55,138 nucleotides of DNA from Planctomycetota bacterium (GCA_029936315.1 JAPYTD010000001.1:163451-218588); one strand, 5' to 3'. Positions 26,539 through 36,032 are shown, numbered from the stretch's first letter. A program made the numbers and translations. Notes: generated by a model not told the origin, from the sequence alone.

Positions 26539-27752
26539 TGGCCCAAGAACCCGTCATCTCTGCACGCAATCTCAGCAAGACGTACCGGATCTACCGGAAC
26601 CCGTACAATCGCATCTGGGAGCGAATGCCGTGGAACAAAGGCAAACGATTCCACCAGCCCGTGCACGCCTTGCGCGACGCCACGTTCGACGTCGCACCCG
26701 GCGAATGTGTCGGCCTGATCGGCACCAACGGCGCCGGCAAGTCCACCTTGCTCAAGGTGCTGAGTGGCACGACCTTTCCGACTGCCGGCAGCTACACGGT
26801 TCGCGGTCGCGTCACGAGCTTGCTTGAGCTCGGCGCCGGGTTCCACATGCCGTTCTCGGGCCGCGACAACATCTTCATGAACGCGGCCATGATGGGCTTC
26901 TCCCGCAAGGAAGCCCAAGCCAAGTACAATGAGATCGTCGAGTTCAGCGAACTGGAGGACTTCATCGACGCACCAGTGCGCACCTACTCCTCGGGCATGC
27001 AGGCGCGACTTGGCTTCAGTGTCGCCGTCGCGACCGAACCCGACCTGCTGATCATCGACGAGATCCTCGCCGTTGGCGACATGAACTTCCGACGCAAGTG
27101 CGTCGACAAGATCATGGACTACAAGAAGCGCGGCAAGTCGATGTTCTTCTGCTCACACTCGCTCTACGACGTGCGACAGATGTGTGACCGCGTGATCTGG
27201 TTGCGTGACGGCCGCATGCAGCTGCTTGCTGACGCCGTAACCGTCACCAACGAATACGCGACCCACGAGAACAAGATCGCCGAAGGTAGCGATGAGATGC
27301 CATTCCAAGATGTCGCCGAAGCCGAGGGCACCAACAACCCGTGCGTGCTCTCAGCGCACCTCTTGGACGGCAACACGCTGAAACCGCGCTCGACCTTTGC
27401 ACCCGGTGACAACGTCACGGTGCGCGTGCACATCAAGAACACCCAGCGCGAACGCTTGACCCTCGCGGTCGGAGCCCTGCGCAGCGACGGCACCCTGTGC
27501 TTCGCTCACTCGACCGGGTTCTCGGACCTGGTGTTCGACTTCGAAGAAGGCCACGTCGACCTGCACCTGCCCAACCTCTGCCTGCTGTCGGGCGAGTTCA
27601 CGGTGCCGGTGTGGTTGTTCGACGAGAATGGTGTGCACCGCTTTCAAGAGCGCCCCGCCAACGAAAATCTGATTGTGCAGAACCGCACGAAGGCCCTCGG
27701 CCTGTTCGCGCAGGAACACCGCTGGGACATCCAGCCAATGGGCTCCAAATAG
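26538..27752 (+). CDS. wzt: ABC polysaccharide exporter, ATP-binding subunit with C-terminal glycan-binding domain
   Basis: A 404-residue ATPase. The nucleotide-binding domain spans residues 5-245: Walker A GTNGAGKST (62-70), signature YSSGMQARLGFS, Walker B LLIIDEILAVGD and the switch His in FFCSHSLYDV. The insert before Walker A and the GAGFHMPFSGRDNIF loop are typical of Wzt/TagH-type exporters. Residues 270-404 form a beta-rich Wzt C-terminal domain, which in O-antigen exporters recognises the capped glycan end. Its start overlaps the cysNC stop by one base, an unusual coupling of sulfate activation to glycan export. Confidence 0.93.
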   Translation: MAQEPVISARNLSKTYRIYRNPYNRIWERMPWNKGKRFHQPVHALRDATFDVAPGECVGLIGTNGAGKSTLLKVLSGTTFPTAGSYTVRGRVTSLLELGAGFHMPFSGRDNIFMNAAMMGFSRKEAQAKYNEIVEFSELEDFIDAPVRTYSSGMQARLGFSVAVATEPDLLIIDEILAVGDMNFRRKCVDKIMDYKKRGKSMFFCSHSLYDVRQMCDRVIWLRDGRMQLLADAVTVTNEYATHENKIAEGSDEMPFQDVAEAEGTNNPCVLSAHLLDGNTLKPRSTFAPGDNVTVRVHIKNTQRERLTLAVGALRSDGTLCFAHSTGFSDLVFDFEEGHVDLHLPNLCLLSGEFTVPVWLFDENGVHRFQERPANENLIVQNRTKALGLFAQEHRWDIQPMGSK

Positions 27753-27758
27753 CCGGCA

Positions 27759-27786
27759 CGACATCGCCAACCCGACATCGCCAACC
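27759..27786. repeat. Perfect 14-bp tandem duplication before wzm
   Basis: The 14-mer CGACATCGCCAACC is repeated exactly at 27759-27772 and 27773-27786, directly before the wzm ATG at 27789. It fills most of the 36-base gap between wzt and wzm and displaces any ribosome-binding site, so it may affect wzm translation. Confidence 0.85.
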
Positions 27787-27788
27787 AG

Positions 27789-28673
27789 ATGAGTTTCGCC
27801 CGCACATTCGACGCTGCCGACCAAAAGCGAGGACTCTTCAAGCACCTGCGGGCGCTGGTCGAGTACCCATCGCTGATTCTGCACAACCGCTACATGGTGC
27901 AGAACTTCTTCCACCGCGATCTGATGGGCCGCTTCCACGGCTCATTCCTCGGCGCGTGGTGGATGCTGATTCAGCCGCTGTTCATGTTTGCCGTCTACTA
28001 CCTGATATTCGGCGTCATGTACAATCGCGGCGGTGACATGCCCAAGGCACAGTACGCACTGTATCTGTTCTCGGGCGTCATCATGTTCCACGCGCTGGTC
28101 GAGGCGACGAGTGCCTGCTGCAATGTGGTGGTTGCGAATGGCAACCTCGTAAAGAAGGTCGCGTTCCCATCCGAAGTACTGCCGGTGCACGTCGGAGTGA
28201 TTTCGGTCGTGATGTACTTGGTTGGCGCGATCGTCTGCATCGCTGCAGGCATGATCAGCGGCGTGTTCACTCCGGGACTGACGATCCTCGCACTGCCTCT
28301 TGTGATCATTGTGCAGTTCGTAATGGTGATCGGCATTGGATTGCTGCTTGGCAACGCCAACGTCTTTGTGCGCGATGTCGGACAGCTCTGGCGCATCTTC
28401 ACGATGGCGTGGATGTTCCTGTCGCCGATCTTCTGGATGCCGGAGATGCTGTACAAAGCGATGCCGGATTCCGTCATCCCGGGCATCATGATGAATGCCA
28501 ACCCTGCCTACTCGCTGATCATGGCCCAGCGCATCGCACTGGCCGGTGACTCGATCGGCATGGGCGGCCTCTGGGAGAACCTCGGCATTGCCGCGGCGTG
28601 GGCTTTTGGCTTCCTGCTCATTGGCTTCACGACGTTCGTGGCCAACAAGCACAAGCACTCAGACATCGTCTGA
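27789..28673 (+). CDS. wzm: ABC polysaccharide exporter, permease subunit (ABC-2 type)
   Basis: A 294-residue inner-membrane protein with about six helices. The N-terminal amphipathic segment ends in FFHRDLMGRFHGSFLGAWW, the hallmark of Wzm/KpsM/TagG permeases (a basic segment followed by S-x-LG-x-xW). The helices include LFMFAVYYLIFGVMY, LTILALPLVIIVQFVMVIGI and AAAWAFGFLLIGFTTFV. With Wzt it would flip a lipid-linked or free polysaccharide out of the cytoplasm. It is the last gene of the cysC-wzm run and is convergent with cysQ. Confidence 0.93.
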   Translation: MSFARTFDAADQKRGLFKHLRALVEYPSLILHNRYMVQNFFHRDLMGRFHGSFLGAWWMLIQPLFMFAVYYLIFGVMYNRGGDMPKAQYALYLFSGVIMFHALVEATSACCNVVVANGNLVKKVAFPSEVLPVHVGVISVVMYLVGAIVCIAAGMISGVFTPGLTILALPLVIIVQFVMVIGIGLLLGNANVFVRDVGQLWRIFTMAWMFLSPIFWMPEMLYKAMPDSVIPGIMMNANPAYSLIMAQRIALAGDSIGMGGLWENLGIAAAWAFGFLLIGFTTFVANKHKHSDIV

Positions 28674-28676
28674 GCA

Positions 28677-28706
28677 GTGCTCGCCGAATCTGTGCTCGCC
28701 GGATCA
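28677..28706. repeat. Imperfect 15-bp tandem duplication between wzm and cysQ
   Basis: The units GTGCTCGCCGAATCT (28677-28691) and GTGCTCGCCGGATCA (28692-28706) lie head to tail in the short convergent gap and run into the cysQ stop codon. Two of 15 bases differ. Confidence 0.7.
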
Positions 28707-29540
28707 GTCTTCCAGCGCACCGACCGATTGCAGCACTTCTAGCACACGGTTCTTGAGCCAAGGCCGGCAAACGACCAGTTCGTCGTTGCGAGCATTCTCC
28801 TGGTTGTAGCGATGATCCTCACCGCTAAAGCGGCAGACCGCGAAACCAGCTGCTCGTGCAATCGCCTCAGGCGCGCAGGTATCCCACTCCTTCAGGCCGA
28901 TCTTATGCACGTAGATATCGGCGTTGCCAAACAGCAACTGCGAGACTTTGAAGCCGACACTGCCGTTGCGCACCATCTCAGCGTTGCCCATCGCATCCGC
29001 AAACCGCTGCATCCAATGCGGCGTGTGGCTACGGCTCGCAGCCAGTCGGAGCGGCGCGTCACCAACGGCACCTGGATCCGGGGCAAAGGCGGTCGGCCAA
29101 TCACCACTGCTACCCAGGACCTCGACCTTCGCGTCGCCATCACCGGGCAGGGTCGCGATCATGACGCGATCCAACGAAGGCAGAGACACAACACCGAGTA
29201 CCGGTTTCTCATCAACGGCCAGGCCAACATGCACCGCCCAGTCATGACGACCGGCCGAGTACTCCTTGGTGCCATCCAGCGGATCGACGATCCACGCGAC
29301 GCTGTTCTTGCAGCGCGACAAGTCGCCCTTGGTCTCCTCGGACAGAACGGCATCGTCGGGGTAGCGACCAAAGATCGCCCCCTGCAGGTAGCCATCCGCA
29401 GCCTGATCGCCAATGTCGCCCATGATCTTCGGGTCGGTCCAGCGACCCGTTTCGCGCAATTCCGAAAGGCGCCGGCCAGCTTCGCCGGCAATGGCAATCG
29501 CGAATTTCAAACGTGAAGCGAGGTCAGCAGAGTCGAGCAT
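28704..29540 (-). CDS. cysQ: 3'(2'),5'-bisphosphate nucleotidase
   Basis: A 278-residue enzyme of the inositol-monophosphatase fold that removes PAP, the by-product of PAPS-dependent sulfation. Metal-binding motifs are visible: DAVLSEETKGD (Glu-Glu), WIVDPLDGTKEYSAG and KEWDTCAPEAIARAAG. GTKEY and WDTCAP favour CysQ over inositol phosphatases. It is the third gene of an operon with the glycosyltransferase and SLC13 permease, starting nine bases after the permease stop. Its place opposite cysC-cysD-cysNC supports a role in sulfated-product synthesis. Confidence 0.93.
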   Translation of the reverse strand: MLDSADLASRLKFAIAIAGEAGRRLSELRETGRWTDPKIMGDIGDQAADGYLQGAIFGRYPDDAVLSEETKGDLSRCKNSVAWIVDPLDGTKEYSAGRHDWAVHVGLAVDEKPVLGVVSLPSLDRVMIATLPGDGDAKVEVLGSSGDWPTAFAPDPGAVGDAPLRLAASRSHTPHWMQRFADAMGNAEMVRNGSVGFKVSQLLFGNADIYVHKIGLKEWDTCAPEAIARAAGFAVCRFSGEDHRYNQENARNDELVVCRPWLKNRVLEVLQSVGALED

Positions 29541-29549
29541 GGATCACAA

Positions 29550-31364
29550 TCAGGCGGGATAGAACGGGAAGACGAACGGCGTCAGGATCACGGTGATGCA
29601 TCCGACGAGCAAGGTCAATGGCAGACCAGCACGCAGGAAGTCGCCAAACCGATAACCGCCGGGACCGTAAACCATCAGGTTCGTCTGGTAGCCGATCGGC
29701 GTGGCGAAACACGCCGAGCCCCCCATCATCACTGCAATCACGAACGGCAGTGGAGCTGCTGAGATGGAGTTCGCCGTGGCTAGTGCCACCGAAAACATCA
29801 ACGCGACGGCGGCGTTGTTGGAGATCAGCGAAGTCAATAACGCGGTGGCCACGAACACGGCGGCCAACAGTGCTTGCGGCGAATGCCCAAACGCCTGCAG
29901 CACCGATTCCGCCATCAACCCCGCAGCTCCCGTCTGCTCCATTGCGGCGCCCAATCCGAGCGACGCGCCAATGACGGTCAGGATGCTCCAATCGATGCCA
30001 CGCCGCGCGTCCGTCAGCGTGCAACACCGAGTCGCGACCATTGCGACAGCAGCGACGAGAGCGGACACCAGCATCGGATAGAGGCCTACAGCAGTCGCAA
30101 GAACCATGGCTGCCAGGATCGCGAGTGCCACCGGCGCGCGACCGTGGCTGCGAGGTGCCGAATCCTCAAGAGAACGCACAAGCAGGAAGTCGCTGCTGCG
30201 ACCAATGCGATCACCAAAACCAGGATCTGCTTCCACGAGGAGCAAGTCGCCCGGCTGGAGCAAGATGTCACCGATCTTCCGCCGGATGCGGGCACCGTTT
30301 CGAGCCACGGCGATCACCGCACCATCAAACCGGTTGCGGAAGCCGGCAGAGCGCACCGAGGCTCCGGACAACACCGACGTCGACGACACCACCGCTTCAA
30401 ACAGCCGGCGGCGATGGCGCGGCGAATCCAGTTTGAACACCTGATCGGTCGTCAGCACCAAGCCACGCGTCTTCACGAGATCGCGAATGGAATCGACGAT
30501 GCCCGCAAACAGCAACCTATCTCCCGCCCGCAAGACGAAGTCCGGCGCAACCGGCGCCACGATGTCCTCGCCACGCTCGATCTGGATCAGGAAACCGCCG
30601 GGTAAATTGCGCAAACCCGCCTGGTCAACGGTCTGGTTGGCCAGGGCACTTCCTTCGGGCATCAACAACTCCAGCGTGTATTCCCGCGGGTCCGATAGTG
30701 GCCGCCCTTCCGCCTCGCGGTTAGGCAACAAGTAGGGCCCAAGCCAGAGCATCACCGCGCCACACACGAGCGCCGTCGGCAAGCCGATCCACGTGATGTC
30801 GAACATGCCAAGAGGTGCCAGCGTATCGTGCGACAACACGAGTCCGGCAACGACGAGGTTGGTGCTCGTGCCAATCAAGGAACACGTGCCACCAAGGATG
30901 GCGGCATAACTCAACGGCAACAGCAAACGCGACGGCGCCAATTTCAAACGCTTGGCCCAGTCCTGCACCGCTGGGATCATCATCGCGACAACCGGCGTAT
31001 TGTTGAGGAACGCACTGAGACCAGCAACCGGCGTCATCACGCGCAGCAGGGCACCACGTTCGCTGCGTGGCCGCCCCAACATCGCGGCGGCGATCCAATC
31101 GATGGCGCCTGTCTCGCGCAGGCCAACGACGACGACAAACAGCGCTGCGATCGTCAACACACCTGGATTCGCAAACCCGCGCACGCCGTGCTCAATGGAC
31201 AACAACCCAACTTGCCACACGCCATCGACGGGCACTGGCAACGCCATCAGAGCGGTCAGGGCCGCCATGAAGATCGCATCAGGCGGAATACGTGTCAGCG
31301 CCAGCAGCAACAACGCCGCGACGAGCACACCCAGCACAACCGCAATCGCGATCGTCATCGCCAT
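29550..31364 (-). CDS. SLC13-family anion permease with two RCK_C (TrkA-C) domains, probable sulfate uptake
   Basis: A 604-residue inner-membrane carrier. Two blocks of helices (about 1-200 and 405-604) flank a cytoplasmic insert with two TrkA-C/RCK_C domains at about 205-300 and 305-390 (FVLRAGDRLLFAGIVDSIRD and ILLQPGDLLLVEADPG). The family signatures SAFLNNTPVVAMMIP and TSLISNNAAVALMF are present in mirrored positions, each with its Asn pair, and GTSTNLVV follows the first. Bacterial SLC13-type proteins with such inserts often carry sulfate. The ATG at 31364 overlaps the stop of the glycosyltransferase gene (ATGA). Substrate assignment to sulfate rests on the sulfation neighbours. Confidence 0.9.
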   Translation of the reverse strand: MAMTIAIAVVLGVLVAALLLLALTRIPPDAIFMAALTALMALPVPVDGVWQVGLLSIEHGVRGFANPGVLTIAALFVVVVGLRETGAIDWIAAAMLGRPRSERGALLRVMTPVAGLSAFLNNTPVVAMMIPAVQDWAKRLKLAPSRLLLPLSYAAILGGTCSLIGTSTNLVVAGLVLSHDTLAPLGMFDITWIGLPTALVCGAVMLWLGPYLLPNREAEGRPLSDPREYTLELLMPEGSALANQTVDQAGLRNLPGGFLIQIERGEDIVAPVAPDFVLRAGDRLLFAGIVDSIRDLVKTRGLVLTTDQVFKLDSPRHRRRLFEAVVSSTSVLSGASVRSAGFRNRFDGAVIAVARNGARIRRKIGDILLQPGDLLLVEADPGFGDRIGRSSDFLLVRSLEDSAPRSHGRAPVALAILAAMVLATAVGLYPMLVSALVAAVAMVATRCCTLTDARRGIDWSILTVIGASLGLGAAMEQTGAAGLMAESVLQAFGHSPQALLAAVFVATALLTSLISNNAAVALMFSVALATANSISAAPLPFVIAVMMGGSACFATPIGYQTNLMVYGPGGYRFGDFLRAGLPLTLLVGCITVILTPFVFPFYPA

Positions 31365-33625
31365 CAACTCCAGGTGGGTTGTGGCGGACTCCGAACAAGC
31401 CTCGGCTGCGAGGGCATGATCACGACCGGCTCGCTTTGGCCATCGCGAACACCGCGCAAGGCCACTGCCTCGTTGGCCATCACCTCAATGCTCTCGGCCG
31501 CAGAATCCCACGTGAACGCCGCTTGCACCGACAGACCCGCCGACCGCGCCAATCGCTGTTGCTCGGGCAGGTCGGCAAGCACCTCGCACAGTAGCTCGCC
31601 AGTGATCTTCGCCGATGGCTCGAGCACCCACGGCGCAGACACATGCGCACCCGGCAACTCGACGCCGCGACGCTCAGATTCAATCCGGTGGGCGGATGGG
31701 CCAACCATGAAGGCTTCCGTGGCACCACCGCGCGTAGCGATCACCGGCAAGCCACAAGCGCGTGCTTCCAGCACCGGCATGCAGAAGCCCTCGCCTCGGT
31801 ACGGGTGCACCATGACATCACAAGCCGTGTAGATCGAGGCGAGTTGTTCGCGCGGCAGTTCGTCTTCGATCAACAGCACCTCAGGCGTATTGGGCGTCTG
31901 ACGGAAGCGCTCAATCAAACCGGACAGATTGAAGTTGCCGTGGTGCTGACTGGATCCGATGCCCTTCACGACGACAACGAAGTCGTGGCCTGCGGAGCGC
32001 GCTGCCAGCACCGAGCCCAAGAACACATCGAAGCCCTTGCGCCAGACCATGCTGCCGCAAAACAACACTGCCGGTCGGCGGCCTTTGAACTGCAGCACCT
32101 GCTCGGATGGCTGCGTCAATCCCGTCATCGCCTCATCCACTCCGTGTGGCACCACGTTGATCGACGGCATCGGCCGACCAGCGGCCTTGATCGAACGGCA
32201 GACAAACTCGCTGTGCACGACGACAACATCGGCGTCTTCGCTGACGTGTGGCGTCATCTCGTGCGGGATGGCGCCGTATTCCCAATCCACTCGCAGAGCC
32301 CAGGTGCGGCACTGCGGACGAGAGGCGCGCACCGGCCAGCCGGAGGACAGCCACAGATCGGCCTCGCCAGGCGAACGTGTCAGGTGCGCAACCAGCTCGG
32401 GCGCTCGTTGCCGCAACCAGCCCAAGTCGTTGTGGAACGGGGTCGTCGGAACGATCCGCAAATCGACGTTGCCGCGGCGCACAAGCGCCTGTGCGGTCGC
32501 GATCGTCAGTTCGGAGCTGGATGAAGTCTCGAAGATCGGAGCTTCGAGTACTACGATAGGTGCATGATTCGCCCTCGCCGACAACGGCGGCGGCGGACTT
32601 GCGGGGCGCGACTGCGTCAGTTGTTCGGCAACATGTCGGCGAGCTCGGCTGCCAGTCGGCGACTCGGAGGGTTCGCCCGCAGCCGCAGTCATGGCGGCCA
32701 TCAACGCCACCGGATGCGGCGCAAAGTGCGCGCCGTGCTCAGCATCTTCAACGACGTTGCGACCCCCGACCGGGTGCACAATGCCGCGGCCGCAAAGCAT
32801 CGCTGCGTTGCCCGCAAAGCGTGACACGCAAACGGGCCGACCAGAAGCCATTGCCAACACCACCGCCCGACTTGCGTTCACCTTTCGGATCGGCAACACG
32901 ATGGCCGCGGCGTCAAGGACGTGATTCGGCGCAAACGGCTCGGCGATCACATCGATCAGATGCGCCGACTCACCAGCCCATTCGCGCAGCAAGCCCATCG
33001 CCGTGGCGGTGACACCGGGCAGCACGAGGCGGAGACGCAAGCCGCTCTGTTGATGTTCTTTGAGGAAGGCACGGACCACCAAGTCTGTGCCGTCGGCAAA
33101 CAAATCGTCGGCGGTATGCACAAACGTCGTCTTGGGATGGGCGAGCGGTAGCCGGTGCCATGCGCGCAACTCCGCGTCCTCGAGCGCATGCGGCGGATTC
33201 TCGATGCCCGCCCAACGCAACTCACCACGCACGCGGTCGAGCAGCTCGGCGGCAGTCGTATCGGGTCGTGGCGCGATCACGACCGTTGCGTCCGGCCATT
33301 CGAGTGCGGCCATCTGCTTGGTGTCGACGTAATTGTCCGAAGCGCAGAACACAAACACGGGAGCCGTCGCGCCGACGAACTCACCGACTGCTTTCAGCAG
33401 CAGATCGACCTCTTCCTGGGGTAGCTGCGTGGCGGCGGTCCAATTTCGAACTCCGTCCGTCAACGCGATCGCCCGTTCGCCCGGCAGCGGATCCCGGCTG
33501 GCCACCCCTGAGAGCGTCAATGCGCACCTCATGCCATTGGCAACCGCGAGGTGCAGGAAGCTCCTGAGCCTGCTTGCCGCCAGGTTGTAGGCAAATGGGT
33601 CACCGTGGATCCGAACTTGGTTCAT
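31364..33625 (-). CDS. Large glycosyltransferase with two GT-B-like halves (GT4 C-terminal domain)
   Basis: A 753-residue protein without a signal peptide. Residues 1-330 form a degenerate GT-B-like half (HTADDLFADGTDLVVRAFL, LDAAAIVLPIRKVNASRAVV). Residues 355-720 form a GT4-type half with the motifs VLFCGSMVWRKGFDVFLGSV, TACDVMVHPYRGEGFCMPVLEARACGL split over its donor site, and VIATRGGATEAFM. The E-x7-E type motif of GT4 enzymes is present as EGFCMPVLE. It probably transfers a sugar to the glycan exported by Wzm/Wzt. Its stop overlaps the SLC13 start. The next gene upstream is divergent. Confidence 0.85.
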   Translation of the reverse strand: MNQVRIHGDPFAYNLAASRLRSFLHLAVANGMRCALTLSGVASRDPLPGERAIALTDGVRNWTAATQLPQEEVDLLLKAVGEFVGATAPVFVFCASDNYVDTKQMAALEWPDATVVIAPRPDTTAAELLDRVRGELRWAGIENPPHALEDAELRAWHRLPLAHPKTTFVHTADDLFADGTDLVVRAFLKEHQQSGLRLRLVLPGVTATAMGLLREWAGESAHLIDVIAEPFAPNHVLDAAAIVLPIRKVNASRAVVLAMASGRPVCVSRFAGNAAMLCGRGIVHPVGGRNVVEDAEHGAHFAPHPVALMAAMTAAAGEPSESPTGSRARRHVAEQLTQSRPASPPPPLSARANHAPIVVLEAPIFETSSSSELTIATAQALVRRGNVDLRIVPTTPFHNDLGWLRQRAPELVAHLTRSPGEADLWLSSGWPVRASRPQCRTWALRVDWEYGAIPHEMTPHVSEDADVVVVHSEFVCRSIKAAGRPMPSINVVPHGVDEAMTGLTQPSEQVLQFKGRRPAVLFCGSMVWRKGFDVFLGSVLAARSAGHDFVVVVKGIGSSQHHGNFNLSGLIERFRQTPNTPEVLLIEDELPREQLASIYTACDVMVHPYRGEGFCMPVLEARACGLPVIATRGGATEAFMVGPSAHRIESERRGVELPGAHVSAPWVLEPSAKITGELLCEVLADLPEQQRLARSAGLSVQAAFTWDSAAESIEVMANEAVALRGVRDGQSEPVVIMPSQPRLVRSPPQPTWS

Positions 33626-33713
33626 CGCTCGTTCTCATCGACACTTCCGCACCACCGCTGAAACGAACAACTGAGCTGTGGCACGGCGGGCGCCCTCACG
33701 TCAAGATCGACGA

Positions 33714-34679
33714 ATGCCCGCCACCCCGTTGTCGCACCCAGACCGCCTTGCGACGACCCTGGCCACACTGCCTCAAGCGCGCGCCGGACGCCCAATTAAC
33801 GATTGCCCCACCGCCGGTCCCGGCGCCGCAGACTGCCGGATCGAAGGGAAGTTGGCCCAATGGCTGGCCCTGCGAGCCGCGCAGCATTCGCCCGCGGCCG
33901 CCGAGCACCTGGCCGCCTTCAGCCGCGAGGAGTTTCCCGAGCTCTGGGCGGGCACCGTCCGGGACGGCGTCGCCCGCGGCTTCCAGGTGCGGCTCGAAGA
34001 GGCCTGCTCTCTGGCGGAGGCTGCGCCGACCACGGAACCGACGACGCAACAGGACAGCATTGCCACCGAGTTCACCGGCAAAGAACTGCGCCGCAAGAAG
34101 GACATCCTGGTCGCGTCCGCCGGCTGCCGGGTGCGCTTCTCGCGCAAGGGCGGCCTGTTGTTCGTCGACCGTGAGCACGACGTCAACAGTGAAAACTGCC
34201 TCTGGTTTGAGGCGCGCCGCGACGCCGGCACGCTCGACGAATTTGTGGGTGCCGATGGCGAACGCGCTCGCCTGTTCTCCGCACAGTATCTAAAGCCGCA
34301 GCGGTTCGTGCAGAGCAAAGAGTTCAGCATGCTCGAGCTGAACGGTCGCCTCGGCCTCACTGCAGTTGGTTGGCCTTGCCGCGTGGTGATCACCGGGCAC
34401 ACCGAGCAACCCAACCTGCTGTTGACGATCGAACTCGCGAATACTGTGCCCAACTGGCGGCTGCGATCGCGCTTCCTCGGCGTGCCCCCAGAACTCGTGC
34501 ACCATCATTGCACGCCGGTTCGCGAATTGGTTACGACCAGCGTTGGCAGTTTTGTCGCAGACACGCTGGTGCGTTCGTGTTCGACGCTGCTCGTCGATGG
34601 GGAATCAGTTCCGGTGCCAGATGCGGCAAGTCCGCGCGCAATCTGCCACACTTTTTCGCTCGGAAAATGTCACGACTAA
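33714..34679 (+). CDS. Conserved-looking protein of unknown function
   Basis: A 321-residue soluble protein that I do not recognise. The ATG at 33714 is preferred; an earlier start at 33678 adds Arg-rich sequence. The first 110 residues are rich in Ala and helical, ending near VARGFQVRLEEACSLAE. From about residue 120 it is beta-rich, with short motifs such as GKELRRKKDILVASAGCRV, GGLLFVDREHDVNSENCLWF and LLLTIELANTVPNWRLRSRF. The region around VPNWRLRSRF loosely resembles C-terminal beta domains of glycoside hydrolases, but no catalytic residues can be named. It is divergent from the glycosyltransferase, and the next gene starts 99 bases later. Confidence 0.7.
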   Translation: MPATPLSHPDRLATTLATLPQARAGRPINDCPTAGPGAADCRIEGKLAQWLALRAAQHSPAAAEHLAAFSREEFPELWAGTVRDGVARGFQVRLEEACSLAEAAPTTEPTTQQDSIATEFTGKELRRKKDILVASAGCRVRFSRKGGLLFVDREHDVNSENCLWFEARRDAGTLDEFVGADGERARLFSAQYLKPQRFVQSKEFSMLELNGRLGLTAVGWPCRVVITGHTEQPNLLLTIELANTVPNWRLRSRFLGVPPELVHHHCTPVRELVTTSVGSFVADTLVRSCSTLLVDGESVPVPDAASPRAICHTFSLGKCHD

Positions 34680-34778
34680 GACACGGCACGAATCGTGTGA
34701 GAAGCCATGCAGCCAGCACTCGACGACAGCGCCGCCGCCCGGTAGCTTGCCCCGACTCCCGCCCGCGCTCCTCCCATC

Positions 34779-36011
34779 GTGTACGAACTCGCCTGGATAA
34801 CCCTCGGTGTCGCCGTTGCTCTCGCAACTGTATGTCTATGGAATCTGGCCAAGAAGCCGGGAGGCCTGGAACGAGCGCAGCAGCCCGCTAATCCTGAATT
34901 AGCAGCCGATCCCGCAACATGCATCGAAACGACGATTTCGCCCGAATCGCGCGAAATGGCCCTATCGATGGCACGCGAATTAGCCAGCCTGGTTTCGGCT
35001 GTCGAAGGCCGCGCGCACCATCTGATCGAAGCAGCTCCGACTCGCGCCCAGTTGCCGAGCGCCGCCGATGAGATCCTGATCTCAATTAACCGACTGCGCG
35101 GCCTGCACACCAAGCTGGTCGCGTTCGGCGGCGCGCGACCGACCGGCAACGGCACAACGAACATCACCGAGCTGATCGATGGTCTCGGCGAGGATCTGCA
35201 ACAAATGCAACTCGGACTCGAGCTGCGCTTCGATCCTCCGGCAAACCCACCGCTTGTGCGCGCCTGCCCAGCGGCGATGCGCGACGCAATGCTCTTCGTG
35301 TGCGGGGCGCTGCTCAAAGCGGAGCGTGGGGCGACCCGGTTGACGTTCTCGGTCGAACGGTCGTTTGCGACCGAGCACCCGGAGATCATTGTCGAGCTCA
35401 ACCTCGAGTGGATCAGTGCGGCCGACAGCCACAAGCGCGAGAGCATGGCCAAAGCCGAGTTTGCACTCGATCTTGAGGCGGGCCGGCAACTCGTGCACAA
35501 CCACGGCGGGGGATTGTCGCTCTCGCACCTACCAGGCAAGTCGGTACAGGCCGTCGTGCACTTGCCGATGGCGGTTCCCGAGGAGCTGACCGAGGCCGCA
35601 CCCGAAGAACTCGTCCCAGCCAAGATCGAAACCGACAACGCGAGCCCCCACAGCTTTGGCGGCGCGCTCGTGCTCGAATCCGACCCAACACTGCGTGCCG
35701 TGCTGTCACGGGAACTCAAGGCCAGCGGCCGAGCGGTGTTTGCCTGTGCCGACGGCACCTCGGCTCACACGTTCTTGCAGGCGACCCCCGACCGATTTGA
35801 GTTGCTGATCGTCGACGATCCCCACCAACTCGACGAGCACACACCACTGGCCCGGACCATCCGGCAGCACACGCCAGACCTGAAGATCTGCCTGATGACG
35901 CCGGACGTAGCTACGCCGCCCGACTCGTGGCCTGCCCTGCATTGCCTGCAGAAGCCATTTGGCGTGCACGAACTACGTCGCAAGCTCGCCTCGATCCTGA
36001 CAGTGGGATAG
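34779..36011 (+). CDS. Degenerate hybrid histidine-kinase-like protein with C-terminal receiver domain
   Basis: A 410-residue membrane protein starting at GTG. One helix lies at about residues 4-21. Residues 55-115 resemble a dimerisation domain of the HDFNNLL kind, but the expected His-Asp-Phe is Arg-Glu-Leu (ALSMARELASLVSAVEG), so the phosphoacceptor is missing. Residues 125-275 resemble an ATPase domain that keeps the final GGGLSLSHLPGKS and VHLPMA but lacks a clear N-box. Residues 290-408 are a receiver domain, with LIVDDPHQL and the Lys of LQKPFGVHELRRKL. It is likely a non-catalytic scaffold or a phospho-sink. It lies 33 bases upstream of rph. Confidence 0.75.
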   Translation: MYELAWITLGVAVALATVCLWNLAKKPGGLERAQQPANPELAADPATCIETTISPESREMALSMARELASLVSAVEGRAHHLIEAAPTRAQLPSAADEILISINRLRGLHTKLVAFGGARPTGNGTTNITELIDGLGEDLQQMQLGLELRFDPPANPPLVRACPAAMRDAMLFVCGALLKAERGATRLTFSVERSFATEHPEIIVELNLEWISAADSHKRESMAKAEFALDLEAGRQLVHNHGGGLSLSHLPGKSVQAVVHLPMAVPEELTEAAPEELVPAKIETDNASPHSFGGALVLESDPTLRAVLSRELKASGRAVFACADGTSAHTFLQATPDRFELLIVDDPHQLDEHTPLARTIRQHTPDLKICLMTPDVATPPDSWPALHCLQKPFGVHELRRKLASILTVG

Positions 36012-36032
36012 GTTGTCCGTCAGACCTCACTC

